Under the pieces are notes generated by a model. That model was not told where the DNA came from. It worked only from the letters and a program-made list of their open reading frames with translations, and made no database searches. From AP-15 sp035509615 (GTDB taxonomy: Bacteria > Pseudomonadota > Alphaproteobacteria > ATCC43930 > CGMCC-115725): a stretch of DNA of 64,000 nt. A program made the translations under genes and the position numbers. Positions within the stretch are counted from its first letter, which is position 1. Every line of letters starts with the position of its first letter. The stretch is from positions 18,362 to 82,361 of the forward strand of contig DATJLK010000057.1 in the NCBI GenBank assembly GCA_035509615.1, given 5' to 3'. Below are positions 56,879-64,000 of the stretch, in pieces.

Positions 56879-57823
56879 TCAGGCCCGCCGTTCATACCAG
56901 CCGCCGCGGCGAAAGCGATCGAGATAGGTCGGCAGGATCGCCTCGACCGCTGTCGGCGTGATGCCGAGGGTGGTCAGGGTCAGCGCCCCCGACGAAACGA
57001 CGTTGTCCTGCTTTAATAATTCGACCTGGTCGGGCGTCAGCGGCGGGCTCGGCAGCGCCGACATCAGCCGCGCCTGAAATTCAGCGAGCCCAAACGGCAA
57101 GTCCACCAACAGCCGCTTGCGACGAATCTCGCTCAGCAGCAACTCGACGAGCTGCCGGAATGTGTAAACCTTTGGGCCGCCGAGCTCATAGGTGCGCCCG
57201 GCGGTCGCCGGGTCTTCGAGGCATTTGATGACCGCATCGGCGACATCGCCGACATAAACCGGCTGAAACCGGGTATGCCCGCCGCCGATCAGCGGCAGCG
57301 CCGGCGAAATCATCGCAATCGCGGCGAAGCGGTTGAAAAATTGGTCCTCCGGCCCGAACACGATCGACGGACGCAGGATCGTCGCGGTCGGGAACGAGTC
57401 GCGCACCGCGGCCTCACCCTGCGCCTTGGTCCGGGCATAGGCCGAGCGCGAGCGCGGATCAGCGCCGATCGCCGATATATGGATGAGCCGTTCAATCCCG
57501 GTTTCGCGAGCGATCCGCGCCAGCCGCGCGGGACCCAGGTAATGCACTCGCTCAAAGCTCTGGCGCCCGCTCTCGGCGAGAATGCCGACGCAATTGACGA
57601 CCGCATCGCTGCCGGCGAGAAAGACCGGAAGCAACTCTTCGTCATCGATCGCGACATTGACCGCCGCGATCTGGCCGACCAACCCGAACGTCATCAGAAA
57701 CCGGGCAGCCTCGGCGTTGCGGCAACCGACCGGGACGACATCGCCGCGCGCGGCGAGCCGTTGGACGACATAGCGGCCGATGAAACCCGATCCGCCGAGC
57801 ACCGCGGTTCGGCGACTTCTCAT
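56879..57823 (-). CDS. NDUFA9-like complex I-associated NAD(P)-binding protein
   Basis: 314 residues, atypical SDR. AVLGGSGFIGRYVVQRLAARG nucleotide loop; VVNCVGILAESG; YARTKAQGEAAV replaces the classical Tyr-x-x-x-Lys; LRPSIVFGPEDQFFNRFAAIA and FQPVYVGDVADAVIKCLEDP are the NDUFA9/39-kDa blocks. Likely complex I assembly or a quinone/NADPH-binding role. AGGGGG precedes the ATG at 57823. Confidence 0.88.
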   Translation of the reverse strand: MRSRRTAVLGGSGFIGRYVVQRLAARGDVVPVGCRNAEAARFLMTFGLVGQIAAVNVAIDDEELLPVFLAGSDAVVNCVGILAESGRQSFERVHYLGPARLARIARETGIERLIHISAIGADPRSRSAYARTKAQGEAAVRDSFPTATILRPSIVFGPEDQFFNRFAAIAMISPALPLIGGGHTRFQPVYVGDVADAVIKCLEDPATAGRTYELGGPKVYTFRQLVELLLSEIRRKRLLVDLPFGLAEFQARLMSALPSPPLTPDQVELLKQDNVVSSGALTLTTLGITPTAVEAILPTYLDRFRRGGWYERRA

Positions 57824-57971
57824 TTGTCCCCCTGCTGACTTGGCGTCGACCAATCGGTCCGAGCAGTTGTTCTATACTGTATGCCGGCGCAACGGCGAAA
57901 GCGACGCCGGCTTTTCTTCGGCGCGCGGCGCGCTACATTGCGGCAAATTTTCGGAGTGACGGAGAAAACCG

Positions 57972-59090
57972 ATGACGGAACTGACGCGGCTGAGCAACGA
58001 GTATCCGGTTCCGGAACGGATGAAGGCATGGGTTCTGGGCGGACCGGGCGAGATCCTGCCGACCGAAAAGCCGGTGCCGCAGCCCGGCCGCGCCGAGGTG
58101 CTGGTACGTATCGACGCGGTCGCGATCTGCGCCACCGATCTCGAAATCATGGCCCACGGCCTGCCGGCGATGGTGGAGGGCGGCTTGCCGTTCCACAAGA
58201 ACTTCACGATCGGGCATGAATATATGGGGACCGTGGTCAAGCTCGGACCCGCAGTCGATGAGTATTCGGTCGGCGACCGCGTCACGGTTGAGGTACATGC
58301 CGGCTGCGGCCGCTGTGCCCGCTGCCGTCAGGGCATGTACACCGCGTGCCTGAATTACGGCGATGTGGCCAAAGGCCATCGCGCCAACGGCTTTACCACT
58401 GATGGCGGCTTTGCCCAATATGCAGTCAATAACATCAACACCCTGGTCCATGTGCCTGATGATATGACCGATGAGGAGGCGACCCTGGTCGTTACCGCCG
58501 GGACGTCGATGTACGGTCTCGACATCCTCGGCGGACTGATTGCCGGGGAAGGCGTGGTCGTAACCGGCCCGGGGCCGATCGGCCTTCTCGGCGTCGCTGT
58601 CGCCAAGGCGCTCGGCGCCGACCCGGTGGTTCTGACCGGTACCCGCGACCGGCGGCTCGAACTCGGCCGAAAGCTTGGCGCCGATTACACCGTCAACGCC
58701 CGCGAGGAGGACCCGGTCGCCGCGGTCAAGCGGATCACCGGTGGCAAGGGGGTGCAGTTCGTCGTCGAATGCTCGGGTGCGGCGAATGCACTCGATGAAG
58801 CCGCGCAGATGGTCGACCGCGGCGGCCGGATCTGCCTCGCCGCGTTTCCGCAGCAAAGGGTGCCGGTCGACCTTGCCTACCTCGTGCGCAACAACATTTA
58901 CGTCTATGGCATCCGCGGCGAAGGGCAGAGTGCAACCCATCGGGCAATGGCGCTGATGAAGCAGAAGCGATTTGACGCCAAGCTGATCCACACTCACACC
59001 TTTCCACTCGACGAGTTGCCGACGGCGCTCAAATACGCCCGCGAGCGAATCGAGGATGCGATCAAGGTCGTCGTCAAAAATCAGGCCTGA
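57972..59090 (+). CDS. Zinc-dependent medium-chain alcohol/sugar dehydrogenase
   Basis: 372 residues. Catalytic-zinc residues Cys53 and His82-Glu83 (GHEYMG); structural-zinc Cys at 112, 115, 118 and 126; Rossmann loop GPGPIGLLGVAVAKALGA. Relatives include threonine dehydrogenase, sorbitol dehydrogenase and other NAD(P)-linked alcohol dehydrogenases. GGAG lies before the ATG. Substrate not assigned. Confidence 0.92.
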   Translation: MTELTRLSNEYPVPERMKAWVLGGPGEILPTEKPVPQPGRAEVLVRIDAVAICATDLEIMAHGLPAMVEGGLPFHKNFTIGHEYMGTVVKLGPAVDEYSVGDRVTVEVHAGCGRCARCRQGMYTACLNYGDVAKGHRANGFTTDGGFAQYAVNNINTLVHVPDDMTDEEATLVVTAGTSMYGLDILGGLIAGEGVVVTGPGPIGLLGVAVAKALGADPVVLTGTRDRRLELGRKLGADYTVNAREEDPVAAVKRITGGKGVQFVVECSGAANALDEAAQMVDRGGRICLAAFPQQRVPVDLAYLVRNNIYVYGIRGEGQSATHRAMALMKQKRFDAKLIHTHTFPLDELPTALKYARERIEDAIKVVVKNQA

Positions 59091-59105
59091 GTTCGCGGTC
59101 CCGAT

Positions 59106-61121
59106 CTAGCACCGGTTACTGTCGCGGGGGGCGAGAGCGATCAGTTCCACCCCCTCCTCGACGAGTTCGCCGACCCGAAACCGCACCGCGGTCACGACGC
59201 CGTCAACGGGGGCGGTGATCGTGTGCTCCATCTTCATCGCCTCGACAACCATCAAAGGTTCGCCGCGCCGAACCTCGGCTCCGGTGTCGACCAACAGCCG
59301 GGTAACGCGTCCCGGCATCGGCGCAGTCAACTTGCCAGCGCCCGGAGCTTCGCCGGCTGACGGCAGCAGTGGATCGATTTCTTCAAAAACCCAGCTTTCG
59401 CCATCGATGAACACCGCGGTCTCGGCGCCGTGGGCGAGGACGCGGATGCGCTTTTTTACGCCGTCCACAACCAAGTCACAAACGCCGTCCGGTCGAATTT
59501 CGGCGGCAGCGGTGATGTGACGTTGGCCGAACGCCAACAACCATCCGTCATCTTGCACAGTGGCTTCGACATCGGCGGTTTCGCCGTGATGCCGTAACAG
59601 AATGCTTTGACGCCCCTTGTCGCCCAAGCGCCAGCCGTCGCTTCTTGCCCAAGGTGAAAACGGGTCAGCCGAATTTGACGCATTCACCGCCGCATCAGCT
59701 GCTCGGGCGGATAGCCATTGCAACGCCGCCGCGGCCAATGCCTCGTTGGGAGCGCTCGCGTGCCGGGCAAGCAGCAGCCCGCGGTGATGCTCGATAAAGC
59801 CGGTGTCGATTCTTCCGTCGGCGAAATCAGAATCACCGACAAGGCGGGCGAGAAAGCCGAGATTTGTCGGTACGCCCAAAACCCCGGTCGCGGCAAGCGC
59901 TCGACGCAAGCGGTTGATCGCTGCCGCACGATCGCCTCCCGACGCGATGATCTTGGCGATCATCGGGTCGTAATAGGGGGTCACGCTATCGCCCTGCCGT
60001 ACCCCGGCATCCACCCGAGCCATCTCATCCGGCGGCAAGTGCAGCTGGTGAAGAGTCCCGGTTTGCGGCAGAAAATCGCGTTGCGGGTCCTCGGCGTAAA
60101 GACGCGCCTCGATGGCATGACCGCGCGCCGTCAACTCCGGTTGTTGCAACGGCAGTCGCTCGCCTGCCGCGACCCGCAATTGCCATTCGACGAGGTCGAG
60201 CCCGGTGATCGCTTCGGTAACCGCGTGCTCGACCTGCAGCCGGGTGTTCATCTCGATAAAGAAAAAATTGGTGGACAAGCCACCTGGTACGACGAACTCG
60301 ACGGTCCCGGCGCCGACATAACCGACGGCGCGCGCCGCAGCGACCGCCGCCTTGCCCATTGCCCGCCGCCGTGTCTCGTCCAACCCGGGGGCCGGCGCTT
60401 CCTCTATCACCTTTTGGTGACGCCGCTGGATCGAGCAATCGCGGTCAAAAATGTGCACGGTGTTGCCGTGGTGATCGGCAAAGATCTGGACCTCGATATG
60501 CCGCGGCCGTTCGAGATACTTCTCGATCAGCATTCGATCGTCACCAAAGGCGCTTGCCGCCTCACGCCGCGCCGATGCCAGGGCGCTCGCGAACTCCGCT
60601 GTCTCGGTCACGATCCGCATGCCGCGCCCGCCGCCCCCGGCCGAGGCTTTGATCAGCACCGGCAATCCGATACGCCGCACCTGCTCGGCGAGATGCTCGG
60701 GGTCCTGATCATCGCCGTGATAGCCCGGCACGACCGGAACCCCAGCCTCCTCCATCAGCTTCTTTGCCGCCGCTTTTGAGCCCATCGCGCGGATTGCGGC
60801 AGCGGACGGCCCGATAAAAACCAGACCTGCCCGGTCGCAAGCCGTGGGGAAATCGGGGTTCTCCGACAAAAAGCCGTAGCCGGGATGTATCGCCTGCGCC
60901 CCGCTCGCCTGCGCCGCATCGATGATCGCGACAATATTCAGATAGCTGTCGCGCGCCGGAGCGGGACCAATCGGCCACGCCTCGTCGGCGAGCGCAACAT
61001 GCAGCGCGTCGCGGTCGGCCTGCGAATAAACCGCTGCCGTGGCGATCCCGATACGCCGGGCGGTGCGGATGATGCGACACGCGATCTCGCCGCGATTGGC
61101 GATCAGGATCTTCTGAAACAT
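59106..61121 (-). CDS. Biotin-dependent acyl-CoA carboxylase, biotin carboxylase/BCCP subunit
   Basis: 671 residues. Biotin carboxylase domain (FQKILIANRGEIACRIIRTARR; ATP loop KASAGGGGRGMR; catalytic EMNTRLQVEH), a middle BT-like domain, and a C-terminal biotinyl domain with Lys630 in VEAMKMEH. The layout fits 3-methylcrotonyl-, propionyl- or geranyl-CoA carboxylase alpha subunits. No carboxyltransferase partner lies in the window. Confidence 0.93.
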   Translation of the reverse strand: MFQKILIANRGEIACRIIRTARRIGIATAAVYSQADRDALHVALADEAWPIGPAPARDSYLNIVAIIDAAQASGAQAIHPGYGFLSENPDFPTACDRAGLVFIGPSAAAIRAMGSKAAAKKLMEEAGVPVVPGYHGDDQDPEHLAEQVRRIGLPVLIKASAGGGGRGMRIVTETAEFASALASARREAASAFGDDRMLIEKYLERPRHIEVQIFADHHGNTVHIFDRDCSIQRRHQKVIEEAPAPGLDETRRRAMGKAAVAAARAVGYVGAGTVEFVVPGGLSTNFFFIEMNTRLQVEHAVTEAITGLDLVEWQLRVAAGERLPLQQPELTARGHAIEARLYAEDPQRDFLPQTGTLHQLHLPPDEMARVDAGVRQGDSVTPYYDPMIAKIIASGGDRAAAINRLRRALAATGVLGVPTNLGFLARLVGDSDFADGRIDTGFIEHHRGLLLARHASAPNEALAAAALQWLSARAADAAVNASNSADPFSPWARSDGWRLGDKGRQSILLRHHGETADVEATVQDDGWLLAFGQRHITAAAEIRPDGVCDLVVDGVKKRIRVLAHGAETAVFIDGESWVFEEIDPLLPSAGEAPGAGKLTAPMPGRVTRLLVDTGAEVRRGEPLMVVEAMKMEHTITAPVDGVVTAVRFRVGELVEEGVELIALAPRDSNRC

Positions 61122-61308
61122 CCTAATTCTGCCGATTGAACGATCATTGCGGTGGAGAGAGCCGCGCCCTTGCTGCCCGCATGTGGTCGGCGCGCCGAGC
61201 CGGGTTCAAGCCAGCCCTCCAGATCAACCTCACGAAAACGCTCCTCGGCCCGCTGGCAGGACGCGGGTCCCGATGGTATACGCGAAACTCGATAAAAAGA
61301 GGATCACA

Positions 61309-62340
61309 GTGGCGAAGGCCGGTCCCCGCAATCTGATTACCGATGTCCCGGGAATCTTGGTCGGCCAGGCCGAAGACCGCAGCCAGATCAGCGGCACCAG
61401 CGTGGTTTTGGCGGAACGTCCGGCGGTCGCCGCGGTCGATGTCCGCGGCGGCGCCCCCGGCACGCGCGAAACCGAATTGCTCGCCGCCGATGCGCTGGTC
61501 GACCGGGTCGATGCGGTCGTGCTGTCCGGCGGGTCGGCGTTCGGGCTTGACGCCGCGGGCGGGGTCATGGAATGGCTCGCCGCGGCCGGGCGTGGCTTTC
61601 GGGTCGGCTCGACCTTGCGTTCGCCGGAGATCCGGGTGCCGATCGTGCCGGCTGCGATCCTGTTCGATCTCGGCTTTCCCGGGAGAGAAATGTGGACCGG
61701 GACACCGCCTTATCGCGAACTCGGCTACCGCGCTGTCGCCGCCGCCGGCAAGGAGTTCGCGCTCGGCAACGCCGGCGCCGGGCTCGGCGCGCGTGCCGGC
61801 AGCCTGAAAGGCGGGATGGGCAGCGCCTCGCTGGTGCTTGCCGATGGCATCCGGATCGGCGCTGTCGTCGCGGTCAACAGCTGGGGCTCGACCGTGCGGC
61901 CGGATTGCGGGCGGTTTTGGGCGGCGGAATTCGCATTGCCCGGCGAGATCGGGCCGCGGCCGGCAGCCCCGGAAACGCCGTTCGACGATCAAGATTTTTC
62001 GGGATGCGGCAGCGCACTTCCCGGCGCCAATACCACGATTGCGGTCGTCGCTACCGATGCAGCGCTTGACAAGGCGGGCTGTCGCCGGCTCGCGGTCATG
62101 GCGCAGGATGGCCTCGCCCGCGCCATTCGCCCGGTCCATACGCCGTTTGACGGCGACAGCGTCTTCGCGCTGTCGACCGGTGCTGGCCCGGCGGCGGACG
62201 CCGCTCTACTGCTGCGGCTCGGCAGCGCCGCGGCCGATTGTCTGGCGCGTGCGGTGATGCGGGCGATGTCCGCAGCCGAAACCATCAACGGCGTCCTGTC
62301 CTGGCAGCAACGCTGGGGCCTCCCGCCGCTCTCGATTTGA
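61309..62340 (+). CDS. P1 family (DmpA/NylC-type) N-terminal-nucleophile hydrolase
   Basis: 343 residues from GTG 61309, which has AAGAGGA at good spacing; an ATG at 61273 lacks one. RNLITDVPGILVGQAED, SGGSAFGLDAAGGVMEWL and AGLGARAGSLKGGMGSAS are S58/P1 motifs. The predicted self-cleavage site is Asn241-Thr242 in PGANTTIAVVATDA, giving a Thr nucleophile as in nylon oligomer hydrolase NylC rather than the Ser of DmpA. Likely amide or peptide hydrolysis. Confidence 0.9.
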   Translation: MAKAGPRNLITDVPGILVGQAEDRSQISGTSVVLAERPAVAAVDVRGGAPGTRETELLAADALVDRVDAVVLSGGSAFGLDAAGGVMEWLAAAGRGFRVGSTLRSPEIRVPIVPAAILFDLGFPGREMWTGTPPYRELGYRAVAAAGKEFALGNAGAGLGARAGSLKGGMGSASLVLADGIRIGAVVAVNSWGSTVRPDCGRFWAAEFALPGEIGPRPAAPETPFDDQDFSGCGSALPGANTTIAVVATDAALDKAGCRRLAVMAQDGLARAIRPVHTPFDGDSVFALSTGAGPAADAALLLRLGSAAADCLARAVMRAMSAAETINGVLSWQQRWGLPPLSI

Positions 62341-62503
62341 CACGCGGATGTCGACCGCGCGGAAGTGATTGATGGCGCCTGAAGAGCGCATCATGGCGCA
62401 TCCGGGCTGGATTGCGTGCCGGGTCTGGGCGCGGTCACTGCGCAATTCACGCGCCGGCGGCGTGCGTCGGTGGTGGCACGCCCTGACTCTGGACGATTCG
62501 CAT

Positions 62504-63814
62504 TCAGATGATGCGGGCGCGGCACTCGCCAAAGCCGATCGAAACAAAACCGGGTTTGTGACAGTGCGCGCGCAAGATCGCCTCGTCGCCATCTTCGAGA
62601 AAGGTGCGGGTCTCGCCCGATTCGAGCGTCGTCGCCCGTTTGCCGTCCTCACTCAGCTCCATCAGGCTGCCCCAGCCGTCGCGGGTCGGTCCGGAAATCG
62701 TGCCGGTGCCAAAGAGATCGCCGGGACGCAGGTTGCAGCCGCCGCTCGTATGATGCGCGACCAGCTGCGCCAGCGTCCAATAAAGATCGGTCGTGTTGCT
62801 GGCCGACATGCGGTGCGGCGGCAGCCCTTTTGCCCGCAAGCCTTCGGTCAGCAGCAACGCTTCGAGTGCGATGTCAAAGGCGCCCTCGCGTTGATCGGCT
62901 GCGTCCCACAGATGTGGCAGAGGCCGCGGATCGCCCGCGGGCCGCGCCGGCTGCGCCACCTGGAACGGCGCCAGCGCTTCGGCCGTGACGATCCAAGGGG
63001 AGACCGTCGACCCGAAATTCTTGCCGAGAAACGGCCCCAGCGGCTGGGACTCCCACCCCTGCACGTCGCGCGCCGACCAGTCGTTGACGAGACCGAGCCC
63101 GACGATGTGCTCGGCCGCCCGGGCGATCGGGATCGGTTCGCCCTGGGTGTTGCCGGGGCCGATCCACACCGCGAGTTCGAGTTCGTAGTCGAGCTTCTGG
63201 CACGGGCCATAGGTCGGTTCGGCCTCATCCGGCGACTTGCGCTGGCCATTTGGCCGGCGGACCGGCACATTCGACGGTCGCACCGAGGAGGCGCGGCTGT
63301 GATAGGCGACCGGCACATATTTGTAATTAGGGTTGAGCGGATTGTTTGGATCGCGGCGGCGGCCGCCATTGCGCGCATGATGAATGCCGGCGAAAAAATC
63401 GGTGAACTCGCCGATAGTGGCCGGGAGATGCATCGTGCATTCCTCGGCAGGGTGCAGCAGCCGCGCGGCGAGACCCTCGACTTTCGCGCGCTCGGCACCA
63501 TCCGCTGCGAGCAATGCCGAAACCCGTTGGCGCAACGCGGTACGGGGGGCGGCACCCAATGCCATCAGCGGGTTCAACGCCGGACCGGCAGCGGCTTCGG
63601 CCGCGTTCCTCGCTTCGCCGGAAAACAGCCCCGCTTCGAGTGCGGCACCGAGATCGAAGATCATGTCGCCGATCGCGATCCCGCCGCGCGCCGCACCACC
63701 CGGCGGGCTGAACACGCCAAGCGGCAAATTCTGTATCGGAAACTCGCCATGTCCATTTGCCGACGCAACCCAGCTCTCGCGTCTGGGGTCATGGGTTCCG
63801 TCAATCCCGCTCAT
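62504..63814 (-). CDS. fahA: Fumarylacetoacetase
   Basis: 436 residues. N-terminal SH3-like domain (HGEFPIQNLPLGVFSPPGG), then the catalytic domain: YKYVPVAYHSRASSVRPS, LDYELELAVWIG with the Glu ligands, IVGLGLVNDWSARDVQGWE and GTISGPTRDGWGSLMEL. Cleaves fumarylacetoacetate to fumarate and acetoacetate at the end of tyrosine degradation. No hmgA or maiA neighbour in the window. Confidence 0.95.
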   Translation of the reverse strand: MSGIDGTHDPRRESWVASANGHGEFPIQNLPLGVFSPPGGAARGGIAIGDMIFDLGAALEAGLFSGEARNAAEAAAGPALNPLMALGAAPRTALRQRVSALLAADGAERAKVEGLAARLLHPAEECTMHLPATIGEFTDFFAGIHHARNGGRRRDPNNPLNPNYKYVPVAYHSRASSVRPSNVPVRRPNGQRKSPDEAEPTYGPCQKLDYELELAVWIGPGNTQGEPIPIARAAEHIVGLGLVNDWSARDVQGWESQPLGPFLGKNFGSTVSPWIVTAEALAPFQVAQPARPAGDPRPLPHLWDAADQREGAFDIALEALLLTEGLRAKGLPPHRMSASNTTDLYWTLAQLVAHHTSGGCNLRPGDLFGTGTISGPTRDGWGSLMELSEDGKRATTLESGETRTFLEDGDEAILRAHCHKPGFVSIGFGECRARII

Positions 63815-63938
63815 GGCTCCTCCCCTTGTCGGTAAACTCTGGTCAAACGATCATCGGCAATTCAGCCGGCGAAGGCGAGACGCAAAACACACCCCGCCGC
63901 TGCCGCGAGTACGCTCAATGCCGGGAGCGGTAACGTCG

Positions 63939-64000
63939 ATGCTGCGCTTTGTCCTGGCTCTGTGGCATGTCGCCGGAATCTTGCTGCTCGCGGTGTTGCT
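63939..64000 (+). CDS. Start of a membrane protein, cut by the window end
   Basis: ATG 63939 opens a frame to the window end (MLRFVLALWHVAGILLLAVL), a signal peptide or membrane helix. GGGAGCGG lies upstream. Divergent from fahA. Too short to assign. Confidence 0.4.
   Translation, partial: MLRFVLALWHVAGILLLAVL

Noticed and set aside
59718..60779. 353-codon plus-strand frame opposite the biotin carboxylase
   Set aside because: Antisense shadow of a well-conserved carboxylase.
62369..63835. 488-codon plus-strand frame opposite fumarylacetoacetase
   Set aside because: Exactly mirrors fahA and shows no motif.

Overview
The window is GC-rich, densely coded chromosomal DNA whose gene order is that of an alphaproteobacterium, most like the Rhodospirillales. 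The markers are lptC-lptA-lptB-rpoN-hpf-ptsN, an hsp20/DUF1150 pair, trmL/hemF divergent from a cytochrome bc1 locus followed by mtnP-mtnA, prs-rplY-pth-ychF, an atpHAGDC operon, and the rnd / ppx-ppk / hda-pgsA-like-DUF2066 / purN block. No species can be named from sequence alone. No rRNA, tRNA, CRISPR array, prophage or transposase was seen.

Layout: 1-5.2 kb, lipopolysaccharide transport, sigma-54, ribosome hibernation and PTS-Ntr. 5.2-8.9 kb, small heat-shock protein, Tim44-like membrane protein, haem (hemF) and tRNA modification (trmL). 9.0-13.3 kb, cytochrome b and c1 followed by methionine salvage; the Rieske gene expected before petB is reduced to a collapsed remnant. 13.3-21.5 kb, housekeeping genes, many with 4-nt stop/start overlaps (lgt-midA-pgeF; prs, rplY, pth, ychF). 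21.7-27.6 kb, a damaged secreted-protein island: two PF04185 phosphoesterases, an imelysin and a di-haem cytochrome c, all four disrupted, plus one intact LolA-like protein. 27.9-33.2 kb, F1 ATP synthase operon. 33.5-41.6 kb, accessory catabolism: a fluoroacetate-dehalogenase-like hydrolase, VOC proteins, an amidohydrolase, GST, aquaporin, a TPR protein and a TauD/TfdA dioxygenase. 41.6-50.4 kb, RNase D, polyphosphate enzymes, SixA, Hda, phospholipid synthesis, DUF2066 and PurN (purM is not where it is usually found). 50.4-64 kb, an orphan cytochrome oxidase subunit IV, SDR, MFS carriers, a YgjP-type metallopeptidase, peptidyl-prolyl isomerase, an NDUFA9-like protein, alcohol dehydrogenase, an orphan biotin carboxylase, a P1-family peptidase and fumarylacetoacetase.

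The most unusual theme is small-scale mutation. Perfect or near-perfect tandem duplications of 8-20 bp occur at least eight times, mostly in intergenic DNA or at gene junctions. They duplicate start sites (DUF952, the petA remnant), separate a stop/start overlap (hemF and the next gene), and frameshift an imelysin gene. With the collapsed Rieske gene, a 2-nt insertion inside a haem motif and a nonsense codon in a phosphoesterase, this suggests either a lineage with frequent slippage and non-essential gene decay, or assembly errors. Read-level checks would separate the two.
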